A stretch of 64,000 bases of DNA from Alkalibacter mobilis (GCF_015594845.1 NZ_JADNRK010000009.1:32014-96013), one strand, 5' to 3'. Counted from the stretch's first letter, positions 35,959-45,490 are shown. The notes: generated by a model from the sequence alone, not told the origin. A program made the numbers and translations.

Positions 35959-37701
35959 CTAAATTCTTTCTTTAGGTGAATAATGAGTATGCAATAATTT
36001 ATGTGCTCTATCTCCGTAGGGTTCTCCAAGAAACTCTTCATACAACTTCAAAACTTCTTGATTCTTGTGGGATTTTCGTACTTTCATGCCTGCATCCTCT
36101 CGATAAATTGCTTCTTGACGTTTGCGCAGGATTTCCATGTCTCCATGATGGTAAGGTTGTCCGCCCCCACCAATGCAGCCTCCCGGGCATGCCATGATTT
36201 CAATTGCATGATAATTGGATTTTCCTTCGCGAATCTCTTCCAAGAGTTTTCTAGCATTTCCCAATCCATGTGCAATACCGATATTCAGAGATTTATCTCC
36301 AATTTCTACCGTGGCGCTTCTTATACCTTCCAGACCTCTAAGTTGTTTGAATTCTACATTTTCCAGTTCATCTCCGGTTATCCATTCATATGCTGTTCTA
36401 ACCGCAGCTTCAATAACACCACCTGTTGTGCCAAATATAACAGCTGCCCCTGTACTTTCACCCAGGATCGAGTCAAATTCGCCCACAGGAAGATGAGCAA
36501 AATTTGTTCCCGCTTCTTTTAGCATGGCTCCAAACTCACGTGTCGTTAGAACAAGGTCTACATTGTGCATATGATCTATATCCATTTCTTCTCTGGCAGC
36601 TTCAGTCTTTTTAGCCAGACAAGGCATGATGGATACAACTACGATATCTTTTGGGTCCAATCCTACTTTCTTTGCATAGTATGTCTTTGCAATTGCACCA
36701 AACATCATTTGTGGAGACTTGCATGTTGATGGTATATCCAATAAATCCGGGAATTGGTGCTCAATAAACCTTACCCAAGCTGGACAGCAACTGGTCAAAA
36801 TAGGTAGCCGCCCATTATTCTCCAATCTATGTACCAATTCAGATGCTTCTTCCAAAATGGTCAAATCTGCTGCAAAATCCGTATCAAAAACACCGTCGAA
36901 TCCCAGACGTCTCAATGAAGTTGCAAGTTGTCCCGTGCTTATGGTTCCCGGATCCATGTCAAACATTTCGCCAATGGCAACTCGAATTGCCGGTGCCACT
37001 TGGGCCACTACGTGTTTGGTGGGATCGTTAAGCGCTGCTACTACACTACGGACGTTGTTGACTTCAGTAAGTGCCCCTGTCGGACATACTGCAACACATT
37101 GTCCACAAAACGTACATGAAGTATCTACCATGTTAAGATGGAATGCGGGACCTACGTGAGCGGCAAATCCTCTGGAAACAGCAGATAATATACCGCAAGT
37201 CTGAACTTCGTTGCACATGGTTTCGCATCTACGGCACATGATGCATTTTTCGGGATCTTTGACCAATGAAAGTGAGGAATGGTCAATCTCATGCAACATT
37301 CTTTCTCCTTCGTAACTGATTTCCATGACGCCAAGGCGCTGTGCCAGTTCCTGGAGCTCGCATTCCAAGTTTTTACTGCAAGTCAAACATTCTTTAGGAT
37401 GATTTGATAATAGTAATTCAACATTTGTTCTTCTGGCTGCAATTGCCTTAGGCGAATCGGTTCGAACCACCATTCCGTCTGTAACGATTTCTGCACAAGA
37501 AGGAACAAGTGCCGGTCGTCCCTCAACTTCCACTACGCATACACGACATGATGCGGTTTGGTTGGCAATATCAAATCCTTCCAGATTCAGATAACATAAG
37601 GTCGGTATCTGAATGTCCACCATTTTCGCCGCTTCCAATATTGTGGAATTCGCATTTACTTCCACTTCAATATCATTTATAGTAACTTTTACGGTTTCCA
37701 T
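35959..37701 (-). CDS. hydA: [FeFe]-hydrogenase large subunit of the electron-bifurcating complex
   Basis: Catalytic subunit of trimeric HydABC, which oxidises NADH and reduced ferredoxin together to make H2 (reversible). 580 residues: N-terminal [2Fe-2S] domain (CYLNLEGFDIANQTASCRVC), His-Cys [4Fe-4S] HPKECLTCSKNLEC, two [4Fe-4S] motifs (CIMCRRCETMCNE, CTFCGQCVAVCP), and the H-cluster domain with the three signatures TSCCPAWVRF, SIMPCLAKKTEA and MACPGGCIGGGGQP. All ligands are present. Translated with hydB (12 bases upstream gap). Confidence 0.96.
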   Translation of the reverse strand: METVKVTINDIEVEVNANSTILEAAKMVDIQIPTLCYLNLEGFDIANQTASCRVCVVEVEGRPALVPSCAEIVTDGMVVRTDSPKAIAARRTNVELLLSNHPKECLTCSKNLECELQELAQRLGVMEISYEGERMLHEIDHSSLSLVKDPEKCIMCRRCETMCNEVQTCGILSAVSRGFAAHVGPAFHLNMVDTSCTFCGQCVAVCPTGALTEVNNVRSVVAALNDPTKHVVAQVAPAIRVAIGEMFDMDPGTISTGQLATSLRRLGFDGVFDTDFAADLTILEEASELVHRLENNGRLPILTSCCPAWVRFIEHQFPDLLDIPSTCKSPQMMFGAIAKTYYAKKVGLDPKDIVVVSIMPCLAKKTEAAREEMDIDHMHNVDLVLTTREFGAMLKEAGTNFAHLPVGEFDSILGESTGAAVIFGTTGGVIEAAVRTAYEWITGDELENVEFKQLRGLEGIRSATVEIGDKSLNIGIAHGLGNARKLLEEIREGKSNYHAIEIMACPGGCIGGGGQPYHHGDMEILRKRQEAIYREDAGMKVRKSHKNQEVLKLYEEFLGEPYGDRAHKLLHTHYSPKERI

Positions 37702-37713
37702 CGTTCGCTCCTC

Positions 37714-39582
37714 CTATTCTATGACTATCGCATCGTACTTGCATGCGGCAAAACAAGCTCCGCATTTTGTACACAGCGTCTGATCAATACGATGGGCCGG
37801 TTTTTGAACCATGCTGATGCAGTTAACAGGGCAAACCTTTACACATGCTCGACAACCGATGCACTTGTCTTCAAGTATCCTATATACACGCATTCCCTTA
37901 CAACTTCCGGTATCGCATTTGTGGTCGAAGACATGTCGCTCATATTCTTCCTTAAAATATTTCATGGTGCTAAGCACCGGATTTGGCGCAGTCTGTCCCA
38001 AGCCACATAATGCCGACAATTTGATATTTTGTCCCAAACTATCCAATTTCACCAAATCCTCCGGTTCTCCTTCACCCTTGGTGATCTTATCTAAAATCTC
38101 GTACATTCTCTTGGTTCCAATTCTACAAGGTGTACATTTTCCGCAGGATTCTTCTTGGGTAAACCCAAGGTAGAATTTAGCTATGTTTACCATGCAGTCG
38201 GATTCATCCATTACAATCATGCCGCCTGATCCCATCATGGAGCCTATCTCCTTCAAACTGTCATAATCGATTGGTGTATCGAGATTTTCTACAGTGATAA
38301 CTCCTCCAGAAGGTCCGCCTGTTTGGACGGCTCGGAAATTCTTATCACCAGTTATTCCTCCTCCGATATCGTATATTATCTCTCTAAGAGTTGTCCCCAT
38401 GGGAACCTCTACCAAGCCCACCTTGTTGACTTTCCCGACCAATGCAAAAACTTTAGTTCCTTTGGATTTTTCCGTGCCAATGCCCGCAAACCAATCAGCG
38501 CCGTTCAAAATTATCGGGGGTACATTTGCATATGTCTCTACGTTATTTACAGTTGTCGGTTTTCCCTTATATCCGGCCACAGAAGGAAACGGTGGTTTCT
38601 TTGTAGGTTCTCCGCGCACACCTTCTGCAGAGTGGATCAATGCAGTTTCTTCTCCGCAAACAAAAGCACCTGCACCAAGGCGCAATTCAATATCAAAATC
38701 AAATCCGCTTCCAAAAATATTTTTGCCAAGCAGTCCCAGTTCTTCCGCTTGCGCCATTGCAGTTTTTAATCTCTCAATGGCTAGTGGATACTCTGCACGA
38801 ATATATATGAATCCCTTATTTGCCCCTGTTGCATAACCGCCGATGGCCATCGCCTCAAGTACGCTGTGGGGATCACCTTCCAAAATGGAACGATCCATAA
38901 ATGCGCCCGGATCTCCTTCGTCAGCATTGCAGATGATATATTTTTCCTTGCCAGGCTGGATGGCTGTCGCATGCCATTTATAACCTGTAGGATATCCTCC
39001 ACCACCGCGTCCTCTGAGACCACTTTTTTTGATTACTTCCAAAACAGCTTCAGGATCTTTTTCTTCCAGGACTTTTCCCAAAGCCTCATAACCTCGATAA
39101 GCTATATAATCCATTATATTTTGGGGATCTACAGAACCGCAATTACGAAGTGCAATACGCTGCTGTCGCTTTCCGTCTCTTTTTTCCTTGTCCGCCTTTT
39201 CAAATCCGATTTTCAACAATTTGGAATCAAAAACAACTCCATTTACAAGATGGCTTTTTACGATTTCCCCAGCTGCCATTTCGTCCACGTATCCGTAGTA
39301 AACAGGAGCCTGGCCTGGAATATTTACTTGAATGGTGGGTTCACAATAACATGAGCCGATACATCCTACGGAATTGACTTTAACGTCTGTCAGACCGTTT
39401 TCTTTCAGTGCCTTCTCCAAGGCAGCAATGGTCTTTTTTGCTCCTGCAGCTATACCACATGTCGCCATTCCTACTAATATTTCAGGCTTGGCTTCTACTG
39501 CATCTCCAGTTTCGCGCAACTTATAAATGGATTCATTGTTGGCTTTCGCCTCATATAACTGACTCAGAGTGCTGATTTTCAT
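37714..39582 (-). CDS. hydB: NAD(P)H-binding NuoF-like subunit of the bifurcating hydrogenase
   Basis: FMN/NADH subunit of HydABC, 622 residues. N-terminal thioredoxin-like [2Fe-2S] domain (MATCGIAAGAKK, SVGCIGSCYCEP), then the NuoF-like domain with GLRGRGGGGYPTGYKW and NADEGDPGAFMDRS, ESCGKCTPCRIG for the [4Fe-4S] cluster, and a C-terminal two-[4Fe-4S] ferredoxin (CIGCRACVKVCPVNCI, CTKCGACFAACKYDAI). ATG 39582 (GGAGGAG five bases upstream) is preferred over an upstream frame start at 39609. It overlaps the end of hydC by about 30 bases, showing translational coupling. Confidence 0.95.
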   Translation of the reverse strand: MKISTLSQLYEAKANNESIYKLRETGDAVEAKPEILVGMATCGIAAGAKKTIAALEKALKENGLTDVKVNSVGCIGSCYCEPTIQVNIPGQAPVYYGYVDEMAAGEIVKSHLVNGVVFDSKLLKIGFEKADKEKRDGKRQQRIALRNCGSVDPQNIMDYIAYRGYEALGKVLEEKDPEAVLEVIKKSGLRGRGGGGYPTGYKWHATAIQPGKEKYIICNADEGDPGAFMDRSILEGDPHSVLEAMAIGGYATGANKGFIYIRAEYPLAIERLKTAMAQAEELGLLGKNIFGSGFDFDIELRLGAGAFVCGEETALIHSAEGVRGEPTKKPPFPSVAGYKGKPTTVNNVETYANVPPIILNGADWFAGIGTEKSKGTKVFALVGKVNKVGLVEVPMGTTLREIIYDIGGGITGDKNFRAVQTGGPSGGVITVENLDTPIDYDSLKEIGSMMGSGGMIVMDESDCMVNIAKFYLGFTQEESCGKCTPCRIGTKRMYEILDKITKGEGEPEDLVKLDSLGQNIKLSALCGLGQTAPNPVLSTMKYFKEEYERHVFDHKCDTGSCKGMRVYRILEDKCIGCRACVKVCPVNCISMVQKPAHRIDQTLCTKCGACFAACKYDAIVIE

Positions 39583-40084
39583 TTTGCTCCTCCTTCCGAT
39601 ACTCATCAAGGATTTCTTTTACACTTTCAACTGTCAAATGTCCGTATACCTTGTCGTCGATCATGGCTACCGGTGCCAAACCGCAAGCTCCTATGCATCG
39701 AACATCTTTGATCGTAAAAAGACCGTCTTTGGATGTTTCTCCTGATTTCACTCCAAGCTCATTGCAAAATGTCTCCAAAATCTGTTCGGATCCTTTAACG
39801 AAGCATGCAGTTCCCATGCACATGCTTATGGTGTGCTTTCCTCTTGGTTCTTGAGTGAAATACGAATAAAAACTTACAACTCCAAAAACTTTAGCAGCAG
39901 GTATGTCCAATCGTTTTGAAATATAGAGTTGAACTTCCAAAGACAGGTATCCGAAGATTTCTTGAGCCTTATGCAATATATGAATCAATAAGCCCTCTTT
40001 ATCCTCCAAGCTGTCTATGAAGGCATCCAACTCCACAAGTTTCTCCTTCGGCAACTTTACTTTTGCCAACTTGCTTCTTTCCAT
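39551..40084 (-). CDS. hydC: NuoE-like subunit of the bifurcating hydrogenase
   Basis: Thioredoxin-like [2Fe-2S] subunit, 177 residues. The cluster ligands appear in MGTACFVKGSEQ and RCIGACGLAPVAMI. ATG 40084 is chosen; the frame is open further to 40120 but without a ribosome site. First gene of hydCBA, preceded by a terminator hairpin at 40166-40205. Confidence 0.94.
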   Translation of the reverse strand: MERSKLAKVKLPKEKLVELDAFIDSLEDKEGLLIHILHKAQEIFGYLSLEVQLYISKRLDIPAAKVFGVVSFYSYFTQEPRGKHTISMCMGTACFVKGSEQILETFCNELGVKSGETSKDGLFTIKDVRCIGACGLAPVAMIDDKVYGHLTVESVKEILDEYRKEEQNENQHSESVI

Positions 40085-40165
40085 CGTCCACATTCCTTTC
40101 TTTTTAAAATATTGAGCCAAGTTATAATGTTAGTTTTTTAACATATTTTGTCGGGTAAAAAAAGC

Positions 40166-40205
40166 TCCAAGGAGATCTTTCTCTAATAAAAGACTTTCCT
40201 TGGAA
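40166..40205 (-). terminator. Hairpin between the H2-sensor pair and hydC
   Basis: TCCAAGGA/TCCTTGGA stem (arms 40198-40205 and 40166-40173) followed on the minus strand by GCTTTTTTTACC. It can stop transcription coming from the sensory genes, but it also lies upstream of hydC and could work as an attenuator. Confidence 0.6.
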
Positions 40206-40300
40206 GTCATTTGTTACAACTATAATAAACACTAACTCAAACTTTGTCAATAAATAAATAATAATTTCAATAATTATTACTATATTAAATTTTCATGACA

Positions 40301-41443
40301 TCAATAATAGTACACTGTCACGATTTTTCCCAACTCCTTTAATTTAGTTTCCAGCTTTTTGACGATCATATGCCGCGGCATAACTCCTATCTCTTTAAAA
40401 GATAAAGCGACGTGGGCGTTATTGTAGGCATTACCAACTAAAAACGTTATATCATCTGCCTTTCGCAATAAGGACGATATCCGTTCTACCACGGAAAATT
40501 CATTTTTTTCGTCGAATTTTTCATCCAAAATATTATATACCCTGTTTAGGACCAATGCTCCTTCACTTACAACATCTATGCCTTCAATATTGTATTCAGG
40601 CACAGACCCATAAAAGTGCCTTCTTTCTTTTTTTTCAACCGACCTTCCAAGTTCTCGTGCTACCAAGTCAGCCGTTGAAGAACCACAAACAACTTTCCAA
40701 CCCGCTAATTGTGTACCTTTAATCACAAACTCCCGGTCTTTTGACATGGAAGAGGGCGGTCCTGTCATTACCACCATAGAATTTTTCGGACGTGAATTTA
40801 AAAGGGCAAGGGTAGTGTCATCTTCCCAATATCCTCCGCTTTTTTCCTTGACCAGTTTCAATATTCCATCACATATATCATCATGGCCTTTATTGTGATC
40901 CAGCATATGGTTTACTGATTCGCATATCCGCTTTTCTCCTATGCCCATTATATAACCTCTTCCCATGCCTGCCTGGGATGCTCCATCTGAAAAAATCAAG
41001 ATGCCATCTCCATTCTCAAGTGCCCCCGAAGTTTCCATGACAAACTCCTGGTCTGCTTTCAAAGCAATCATTGCAGGAAGATAAGCAAGGCTGTCCTTAA
41101 TTACGATGGGAACTGGAGATTCGTATGTATGTATGGTATAGTGTCCATCTTTCAGGATCTTGACAAGAGTAAACGCAGCAAAAGGAAATGCCTCCGTACG
41201 GGCTTTATGCATTGAGCTTGCCACCATGCAACTGGCCGATTGAGCAGACATCCCGTTTTTTACATGGGTCAACAGTCGATTTCCGCAGGCGATAGCTGCA
41301 ATATTAGCATATATCCCGGATCCGATCCCATCGCATAAAATTGCTGTAGTGTATTCTGCCGTCCGTTCCATAAGAACAACATCGCCACAGACATTTTTGT
41401 TGTCCTTGATTTGTTGGCGAATCGTACTTTGTATATAATTCAA
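40301..41443 (-). CDS. SpoIIE-type (PP2C) serine phosphatase
   Basis: A 380-residue protein with a SpoIIE/PP2C catalytic domain: the first acidic motif is CDGIGSG (residues 37-43), then SDGASQAG, and WEDDTTLALLNSR closing the domain near residue 215. A second half of about 150 residues continues without a named domain. Phosphatases of this class sit directly next to sensory [FeFe]-hydrogenases in many Clostridia; it may convert the H2/redox signal into dephosphorylation of a regulator. TTG start; 23 bases after the sensor gene's stop. Confidence 0.85.
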   Translation of the reverse strand: MNYIQSTIRQQIKDNKNVCGDVVLMERTAEYTTAILCDGIGSGIYANIAAIACGNRLLTHVKNGMSAQSASCMVASSMHKARTEAFPFAAFTLVKILKDGHYTIHTYESPVPIVIKDSLAYLPAMIALKADQEFVMETSGALENGDGILIFSDGASQAGMGRGYIMGIGEKRICESVNHMLDHNKGHDDICDGILKLVKEKSGGYWEDDTTLALLNSRPKNSMVVMTGPPSSMSKDREFVIKGTQLAGWKVVCGSSTADLVARELGRSVEKKERRHFYGSVPEYNIEGIDVVSEGALVLNRVYNILDEKFDEKNEFSVVERISSLLRKADDITFLVGNAYNNAHVALSFKEIGVMPRHMIVKKLETKLKELGKIVTVYYY

Positions 41444-41466
41444 TGCAACTTCTCCCCTTCCCCTGT

Positions 41467-43155
41467 TTATTCGAACAGATTCATCAACCGCTGCAGCATC
41501 TCCTCGCTTTTAGCAGTACTTTCACCCAGGTAGTGGGCAAGTTCCTGGGAAAATCCTATTTGGTGATTTAATAGTTCTTTCGCATTTTCCAAGGTCTGCT
41601 TCTTTATCACATCCAGCTGTCTCTCATCAAATTTGATCTTTGACAAATCGATGTAGATGCCCACGTATTGATTCTCTTCCGGTAAAAAGTAAGAAATTTC
41701 CTGGTACTTTACCCCGTACTTGGAATTAATGCATTCATGTCGGGGTTCTGATCCCTCTATCATTTTCTCGTATCCGTAAGCATCTAAAAGGTAGGATATC
41801 CTTTTATCCAGCAAAGCATTATTACAAAGAAACATTTTCTTAAAAGCCGGATTCATGTGAATGATATGTAGATTTTGATCTAAAATGACGATTCCGTTTG
41901 GACTGGTTTCCATTATTTTATCTGTCTTTTGTGTAGCCAGCCTTCTCATATATGGCATGCACATTTCAGGTTGAGCCATACCTTTTGCCATGGCAATTGC
42001 GCTTTCGCGACAAGTCTTATATCCGCAGGCACCACAGTTAAGCTGAAGATCAGCAGAGGCTTTTCCGGTTTTATCTAAAATGTCGGCTATGACTTCCTCA
42101 GATACGTATCCGTAATATGTCTGGGGATATTCTTCATAAAAACCCGTCTCACAGGTAACTGTCCGGTCTATGTCCTCAATGGAATTCTCACCCTGGATTT
42201 TTGCATAGGAAATAATATCCTGTTTTCGCAAAAACAAATTCTTTTCAGAAGGAAATCCCGCACCGTTTATGCACCCTCCTGTACAAAAGAGAGGTTCCAC
42301 GTACTTGTATGGCCACTGTTCGACCGGCATGTCAAACAAGGCCAGCACTTCATCTGCACCGCTGATATGAAGTACGTTTTCGTCTGTGCTGTCCAAAGAA
42401 AGATTCCCTGTTTTCAACATTCCGCCCTGTAATGGAAATAGCCTTGCTTCACTTAAAGTTCCGTGGCTTTCAAAGGCTTCTTCCTCTATTCCATCGAAAT
42501 TGATTTTTTCATCTTCCATCCACTGTAAAAGTTCTTCAAATGTTAATACCCCATCTACTGCATCTAGATTTTCTTCCCGCAAAGCTTCCTGTTTTTTTGC
42601 AGAGCAGGGCCCTATAAAAACAACTTTGCAGTTTTCCCCAAGTCTTTTTTTGAGCATACGACCGTGTGCGACCATGGGAGAAACTACGGGGATCATTTGA
42701 TTACGATACTGTGGTCGATACTTTTCTATGTAATTGACGACTGCAGGACAGGCCGTACAGATGCTTCCCTTGGCATTTTTGTTAAAAGACTCCTCAGTGA
42801 TTCTCTTAGCTCCTTCAGCTGTTTCAGAAACATATGAAAATCCCAGATTCTTAAGAGCACCTGGTAATTTAAGCCACTGTTCTCTGGGGAAAAAAGCTGC
42901 AAAAGAAGGGGCCAGGCTAACAGCTACCTTATTATCTGCAACCATTTCTTTTACATCTTCCAGACTTCTGCGAATCAATTTTGCATGTTGTGGACACTCA
43001 CGAACACAGGTTCCGCATCCTATGCACAGATCCCGTTCCACCGAAGCCTGGCCATCATGAACCCTGATTGCCTTAACAGGGCATACACGAACACAGCGAT
43101 AACAGTCGTGACAGTTGGCTGTCAGCGTATAAACGATTCCTTTGCCATTATCCAT
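41467..43155 (-). CDS. hydS: Sensory [FeFe]-hydrogenase with PAS domain (HydS-like, group C)
   Basis: A 562-residue putative H2/redox sensor. N-terminal two [4Fe-4S] motifs CHDCYRCVRVCPVKAI and CIGCGTCVRECP; an H-cluster domain with TACPAVVNYIEKY, GPCSAKKQE and FCTGGCINGAGFP; a further Fe-S motif CGACGYKTCRESAIA; and a PAS domain (about 410-520) starting SPNGIVILDQNLHIIHMNPA. The first H-cluster signature lacks the proton-transfer cysteine of catalytic enzymes (Ala instead), as in known slow sensory hydrogenases. It is followed by the SpoIIE-type phosphatase gene and then hydCBA. Confidence 0.9.
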   Translation of the reverse strand: MDNGKGIVYTLTANCHDCYRCVRVCPVKAIRVHDGQASVERDLCIGCGTCVRECPQHAKLIRRSLEDVKEMVADNKVAVSLAPSFAAFFPREQWLKLPGALKNLGFSYVSETAEGAKRITEESFNKNAKGSICTACPAVVNYIEKYRPQYRNQMIPVVSPMVAHGRMLKKRLGENCKVVFIGPCSAKKQEALREENLDAVDGVLTFEELLQWMEDEKINFDGIEEEAFESHGTLSEARLFPLQGGMLKTGNLSLDSTDENVLHISGADEVLALFDMPVEQWPYKYVEPLFCTGGCINGAGFPSEKNLFLRKQDIISYAKIQGENSIEDIDRTVTCETGFYEEYPQTYYGYVSEEVIADILDKTGKASADLQLNCGACGYKTCRESAIAMAKGMAQPEMCMPYMRRLATQKTDKIMETSPNGIVILDQNLHIIHMNPAFKKMFLCNNALLDKRISYLLDAYGYEKMIEGSEPRHECINSKYGVKYQEISYFLPEENQYVGIYIDLSKIKFDERQLDVIKKQTLENAKELLNHQIGFSQELAHYLGESTAKSEEMLQRLMNLFE

Positions 43156-43271
43156 AATACTTGCTCCTCTATCTACGAATTGTTGTTTATAGGTTTATTC
43201 TACATCAAGCAAAGGTATAATCCAATTAATTAATTAAATATTTAACAATCTTTTATTAAGCAACGCTCCGC

Positions 43272-43298
43272 AAACAAAAAGAACCGTCCCCGGTGTTT
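43272..43298 (-). repeat. Palindromic repeat A, copy 7 (diverged)
   Basis: Same unit with CCCCGGTGTTT at the right end. Last copy in the window; none seen to the right. Confidence 0.8.
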
Positions 43299-43305
43299 GA
43301 AAAAA

Positions 43306-43341
43306 AAGCACGAATCCGGGAATAAACCCAAATCCGTGCTT
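43306..43341 (-). terminator. Terminator of the flagellin gene (hairpin repeat B, copy 2)
   Basis: AAGCACGGATTTGGG (43341-43327) pairs with CCCGGATTCGTGCTT (43320-43306) on the minus strand and is followed by TTTTTT. The stem sequence recurs at 24437-24468. Confidence 0.8.
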
Positions 43342-43368
43342 CTGTGTATATTTGATTCAATTTTTGTA

Positions 43369-44472
43369 TTATCCAAGAAGTTGAAGTACACCTTGTGGCA
43401 TTTGATTTGCCTGTGCAAGCATTGCAGTAGATGCTTGGTTAAGGATGTTGTTTTTAGTGAATTCCATCATCTCTTTAGCCATGTCTACGTCTCTGATTCT
43501 TGATTCTGCTGCAGTTAGGTTTTCAGCTGAAGCTGTCAAGTTGTTTATTGTATGATCTAATCTATTTTGCCATGCACCTAATTTAGATCTTTGTGTTGAA
43601 ACTTTATTTATAGCACTGTCAATTGCATTAATTGCTAACTCTGCATCATCGTGAGATGAAACTGAAATTGAATCTACTCCTAATGCCGTTGAATCCATAC
43701 TGTCAATGCTAACAGCTAGTTTCTGATTTGAATTGGCTCCAATCTGAATATTTTGATCATCTTTAGTAGCATCTGTTATAATTGTTCCAAATGATGCTAC
43801 TGTATCTAAATCTGCACCATCCATCCCTATGCTAATTCCCATTTTATCAAAGTTTAGAGTACCAGTAAAACTAGCCGGACTAGCTAATCCTGATAACACT
43901 TGTACATTTCCTGAAGTATCAGTTAAAGATACCTCACCTGATGCTTCTACTGCAAGTGTGTATGTTTCTCCAGCTTTTGCCCCAGAAATATTTGTACTCG
44001 TTACACCAGCTGTGCCAACAGCTATTGTTCCAGTTCCAGCATCTTTTACACCAAAAGATCCATCCAACAAGGCTTTTCCATTGAATTGAGTTGTTCCAGC
44101 TATTCTATCTAGCTCTTCATTCAATTGATTGATTTCAGTTGAAATTGCATCTCTATCTTCAGTTGAGTTAGTATCATTTGCTGCTTGTACTGCAAGTTCC
44201 CTCATTCTATTAAGAATAGAGTGTGTTTCGCTTAATGCTCCTTCAGCAGTTTGGATCAAGCTGATTCCGTCTTGTGCATTTCTTACTGCTTGATTAAGTC
44301 CACCGATTTGGCCTCTCATCTTTTCAGATATTGCCAGACCTGCTGCATCGTCTCCTGCTCTGTTGATTCTTAGTCCAGAAGATAATTTCTCCAAAGATTT
44401 TGATTGTGCACTTTGAGCGCTTGACAACCTTGAATACGTGTTCATTGCTGAAATGTTGTTATTGATTCTCAT
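43369..44472 (-). CDS. fliC: Flagellin
   Basis: Filament subunit, 367 residues. The N-terminal D0/D1 ([38 protein letters not shown]) and the C-terminal half ([39 protein letters not shown]) are conserved; the middle D2 region is variable. ATG 44472 with GGAGG seven bases upstream is chosen; an in-frame upstream ATG (44505) lies within the leader. Single gene with its own sigma-28 promoter and terminator; the other flagellar genes are elsewhere. Confidence 0.96.
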   Translation of the reverse strand: MRINNNISAMNTYSRLSSAQSAQSKSLEKLSSGLRINRAGDDAAGLAISEKMRGQIGGLNQAVRNAQDGISLIQTAEGALSETHSILNRMRELAVQAANDTNSTEDRDAISTEINQLNEELDRIAGTTQFNGKALLDGSFGVKDAGTGTIAVGTAGVTSTNISGAKAGETYTLAVEASGEVSLTDTSGNVQVLSGLASPASFTGTLNFDKMGISIGMDGADLDTVASFGTIITDATKDDQNIQIGANSNQKLAVSIDSMDSTALGVDSISVSSHDDAELAINAIDSAINKVSTQRSKLGAWQNRLDHTINNLTASAENLTAAESRIRDVDMAKEMMEFTKNNILNQASTAMLAQANQMPQGVLQLLG

Positions 44473-44481
44473 TTTAATTTC

Positions 44482-44541
44482 CTCCTTGAAATTTTGTATT
44501 GGCATCCTTGCCTTTTAAGTATGGAAGATGTCGGCCGACAT
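44482..44541 (-). promoter_or_regulatory. Flagellin mRNA leader with CsrA-type hairpin
   Basis: In the minus-strand leader, GGCAAGGATGCC (44512-44501) can form a GGCA/TGCC stem exposing AGGA in the loop, the form of CsrA sites, and the ribosome site itself is AAGGAGG nearer the start. Further upstream is ATGTCGGCCGACAT (44541-44528), a perfect 14-bp palindrome. Such pairs of GGA motifs are used by CsrA to control hag in B. subtilis. Confidence 0.5.
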
Positions 44542-44564
44542 TTCTTCTTTTACTCTTGTTATCA

Positions 44565-44590
44565 ATATCGGCGGAATTTAAAAAAGTTTA
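44565..44590 (-). promoter_or_regulatory. Sigma-28 (FliA/SigD) promoter of flagellin
   Basis: TAAA at 44590-44587, 14 bases, then GCCGATAT at 44572-44565 on the minus strand, matching the consensus TAAA-N14-16-GCCGATAA. Confidence 0.85.
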
Positions 44591-44660
44591 ATAGGCTAAT
44601 TAAATTATTTATCATTTCATAGTAAGTACAACTCTACTATTCAAGTTTCCCATCAATATA

Positions 44661-44691
44661 ATAAACAAACCGCATCAGCAACGCGATGCGG
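44661..44691 (-). terminator. Terminator after the SRPBCC gene
   Basis: CCGCATC/GATGCGG stem (44691-44685 with 44676-44670) followed on the minus strand by TTTGTTTATT. Confidence 0.6.
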
Positions 44692-44829
44692 CGTAATTTG
44701 TTATAATAGTATGGTCGATTTACTTTAACACAACTATTAGGAAGCATTTATTCAGCAAGTAATGCATTATTACTGGTAACAAACGAAGCTTTATACAATC
44801 AGATGATTTTTGTTGATATTTAAGTGATT

Positions 44830-45276
44830 TTATGCGGATTCGCAAATCGCTTTAAGATTTTCCAATGTGGCAACAGTTGCATTCTCCTGGATCTTCTCGA
44901 TAATCAATATATCGGCAATCCTGCCCAAGATGCTTCCAGGCACAGTATATTCGATATCAACATCTACTTCGGTCCCACCATCTTTCGCTATGTATGTAAA
45001 AGTTTGTTTTCCAGATAATGGTCCTTCAAACGTTCCCATCCAGACATGTTTCTCCGGGCTTTGAGTATTTTCTATGACTTCAACTTTCATGGGCAAGTGC
45101 ATGCCGAGCATTGTATATTTAAATTCTCCAACGGTTCCGGCTTCACCTTCACCTACTAGATTTTCCGGATCTGACAAATGTGCGTACCAGTGTCCCCACT
45201 CCTTGGGATTCGTGCCATATTTAGCCACCTTCTCCATTGGCGCATTGATAAAAATACTTTTCTTTAAATTAGACAC
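44830..45276 (-). CDS. SRPBCC-family protein
   Basis: A 148-residue START/Bet-v1-like (SRPBCC) fold protein: opening SNLKKSIFINAPMEKVAKYG, then PKEWGHWYAHLSDPENL, and a C-terminal helix. These bind hydrophobic ligands; no ligand is known here. GTG start, AAAGGAG nine bases upstream. Confidence 0.82.
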   Translation of the reverse strand: MSNLKKSIFINAPMEKVAKYGTNPKEWGHWYAHLSDPENLVGEGEAGTVGEFKYTMLGMHLPMKVEVIENTQSPEKHVWMGTFEGPLSGKQTFTYIAKDGGTEVDVDIEYTVPGSILGRIADILIIEKIQENATVATLENLKAICESA

Positions 45277-45490
45277 AGGAAAAATCTCCTTTCAATTTCA
45301 GGGTTCATCAAAATCGACGGACCCATAAAACACACAAAATCGACCACACCATAATCAACACTTCTTTGCTTCGTTTATACCCAAATATTAAATTTTATAT
45401 CAGTAAATCAATTATTGCATCTTAACATCAAAAAATACAACCCTCAAAAATGGTTGCATTTCTATAAAACATCCGATTCTTTTAAATGCT

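Noticed and set aside
24681..43298. CRISPR array
   Set aside because: The repeats are kilobases apart, palindromic and of both orientations, so they are not an array with spacers.
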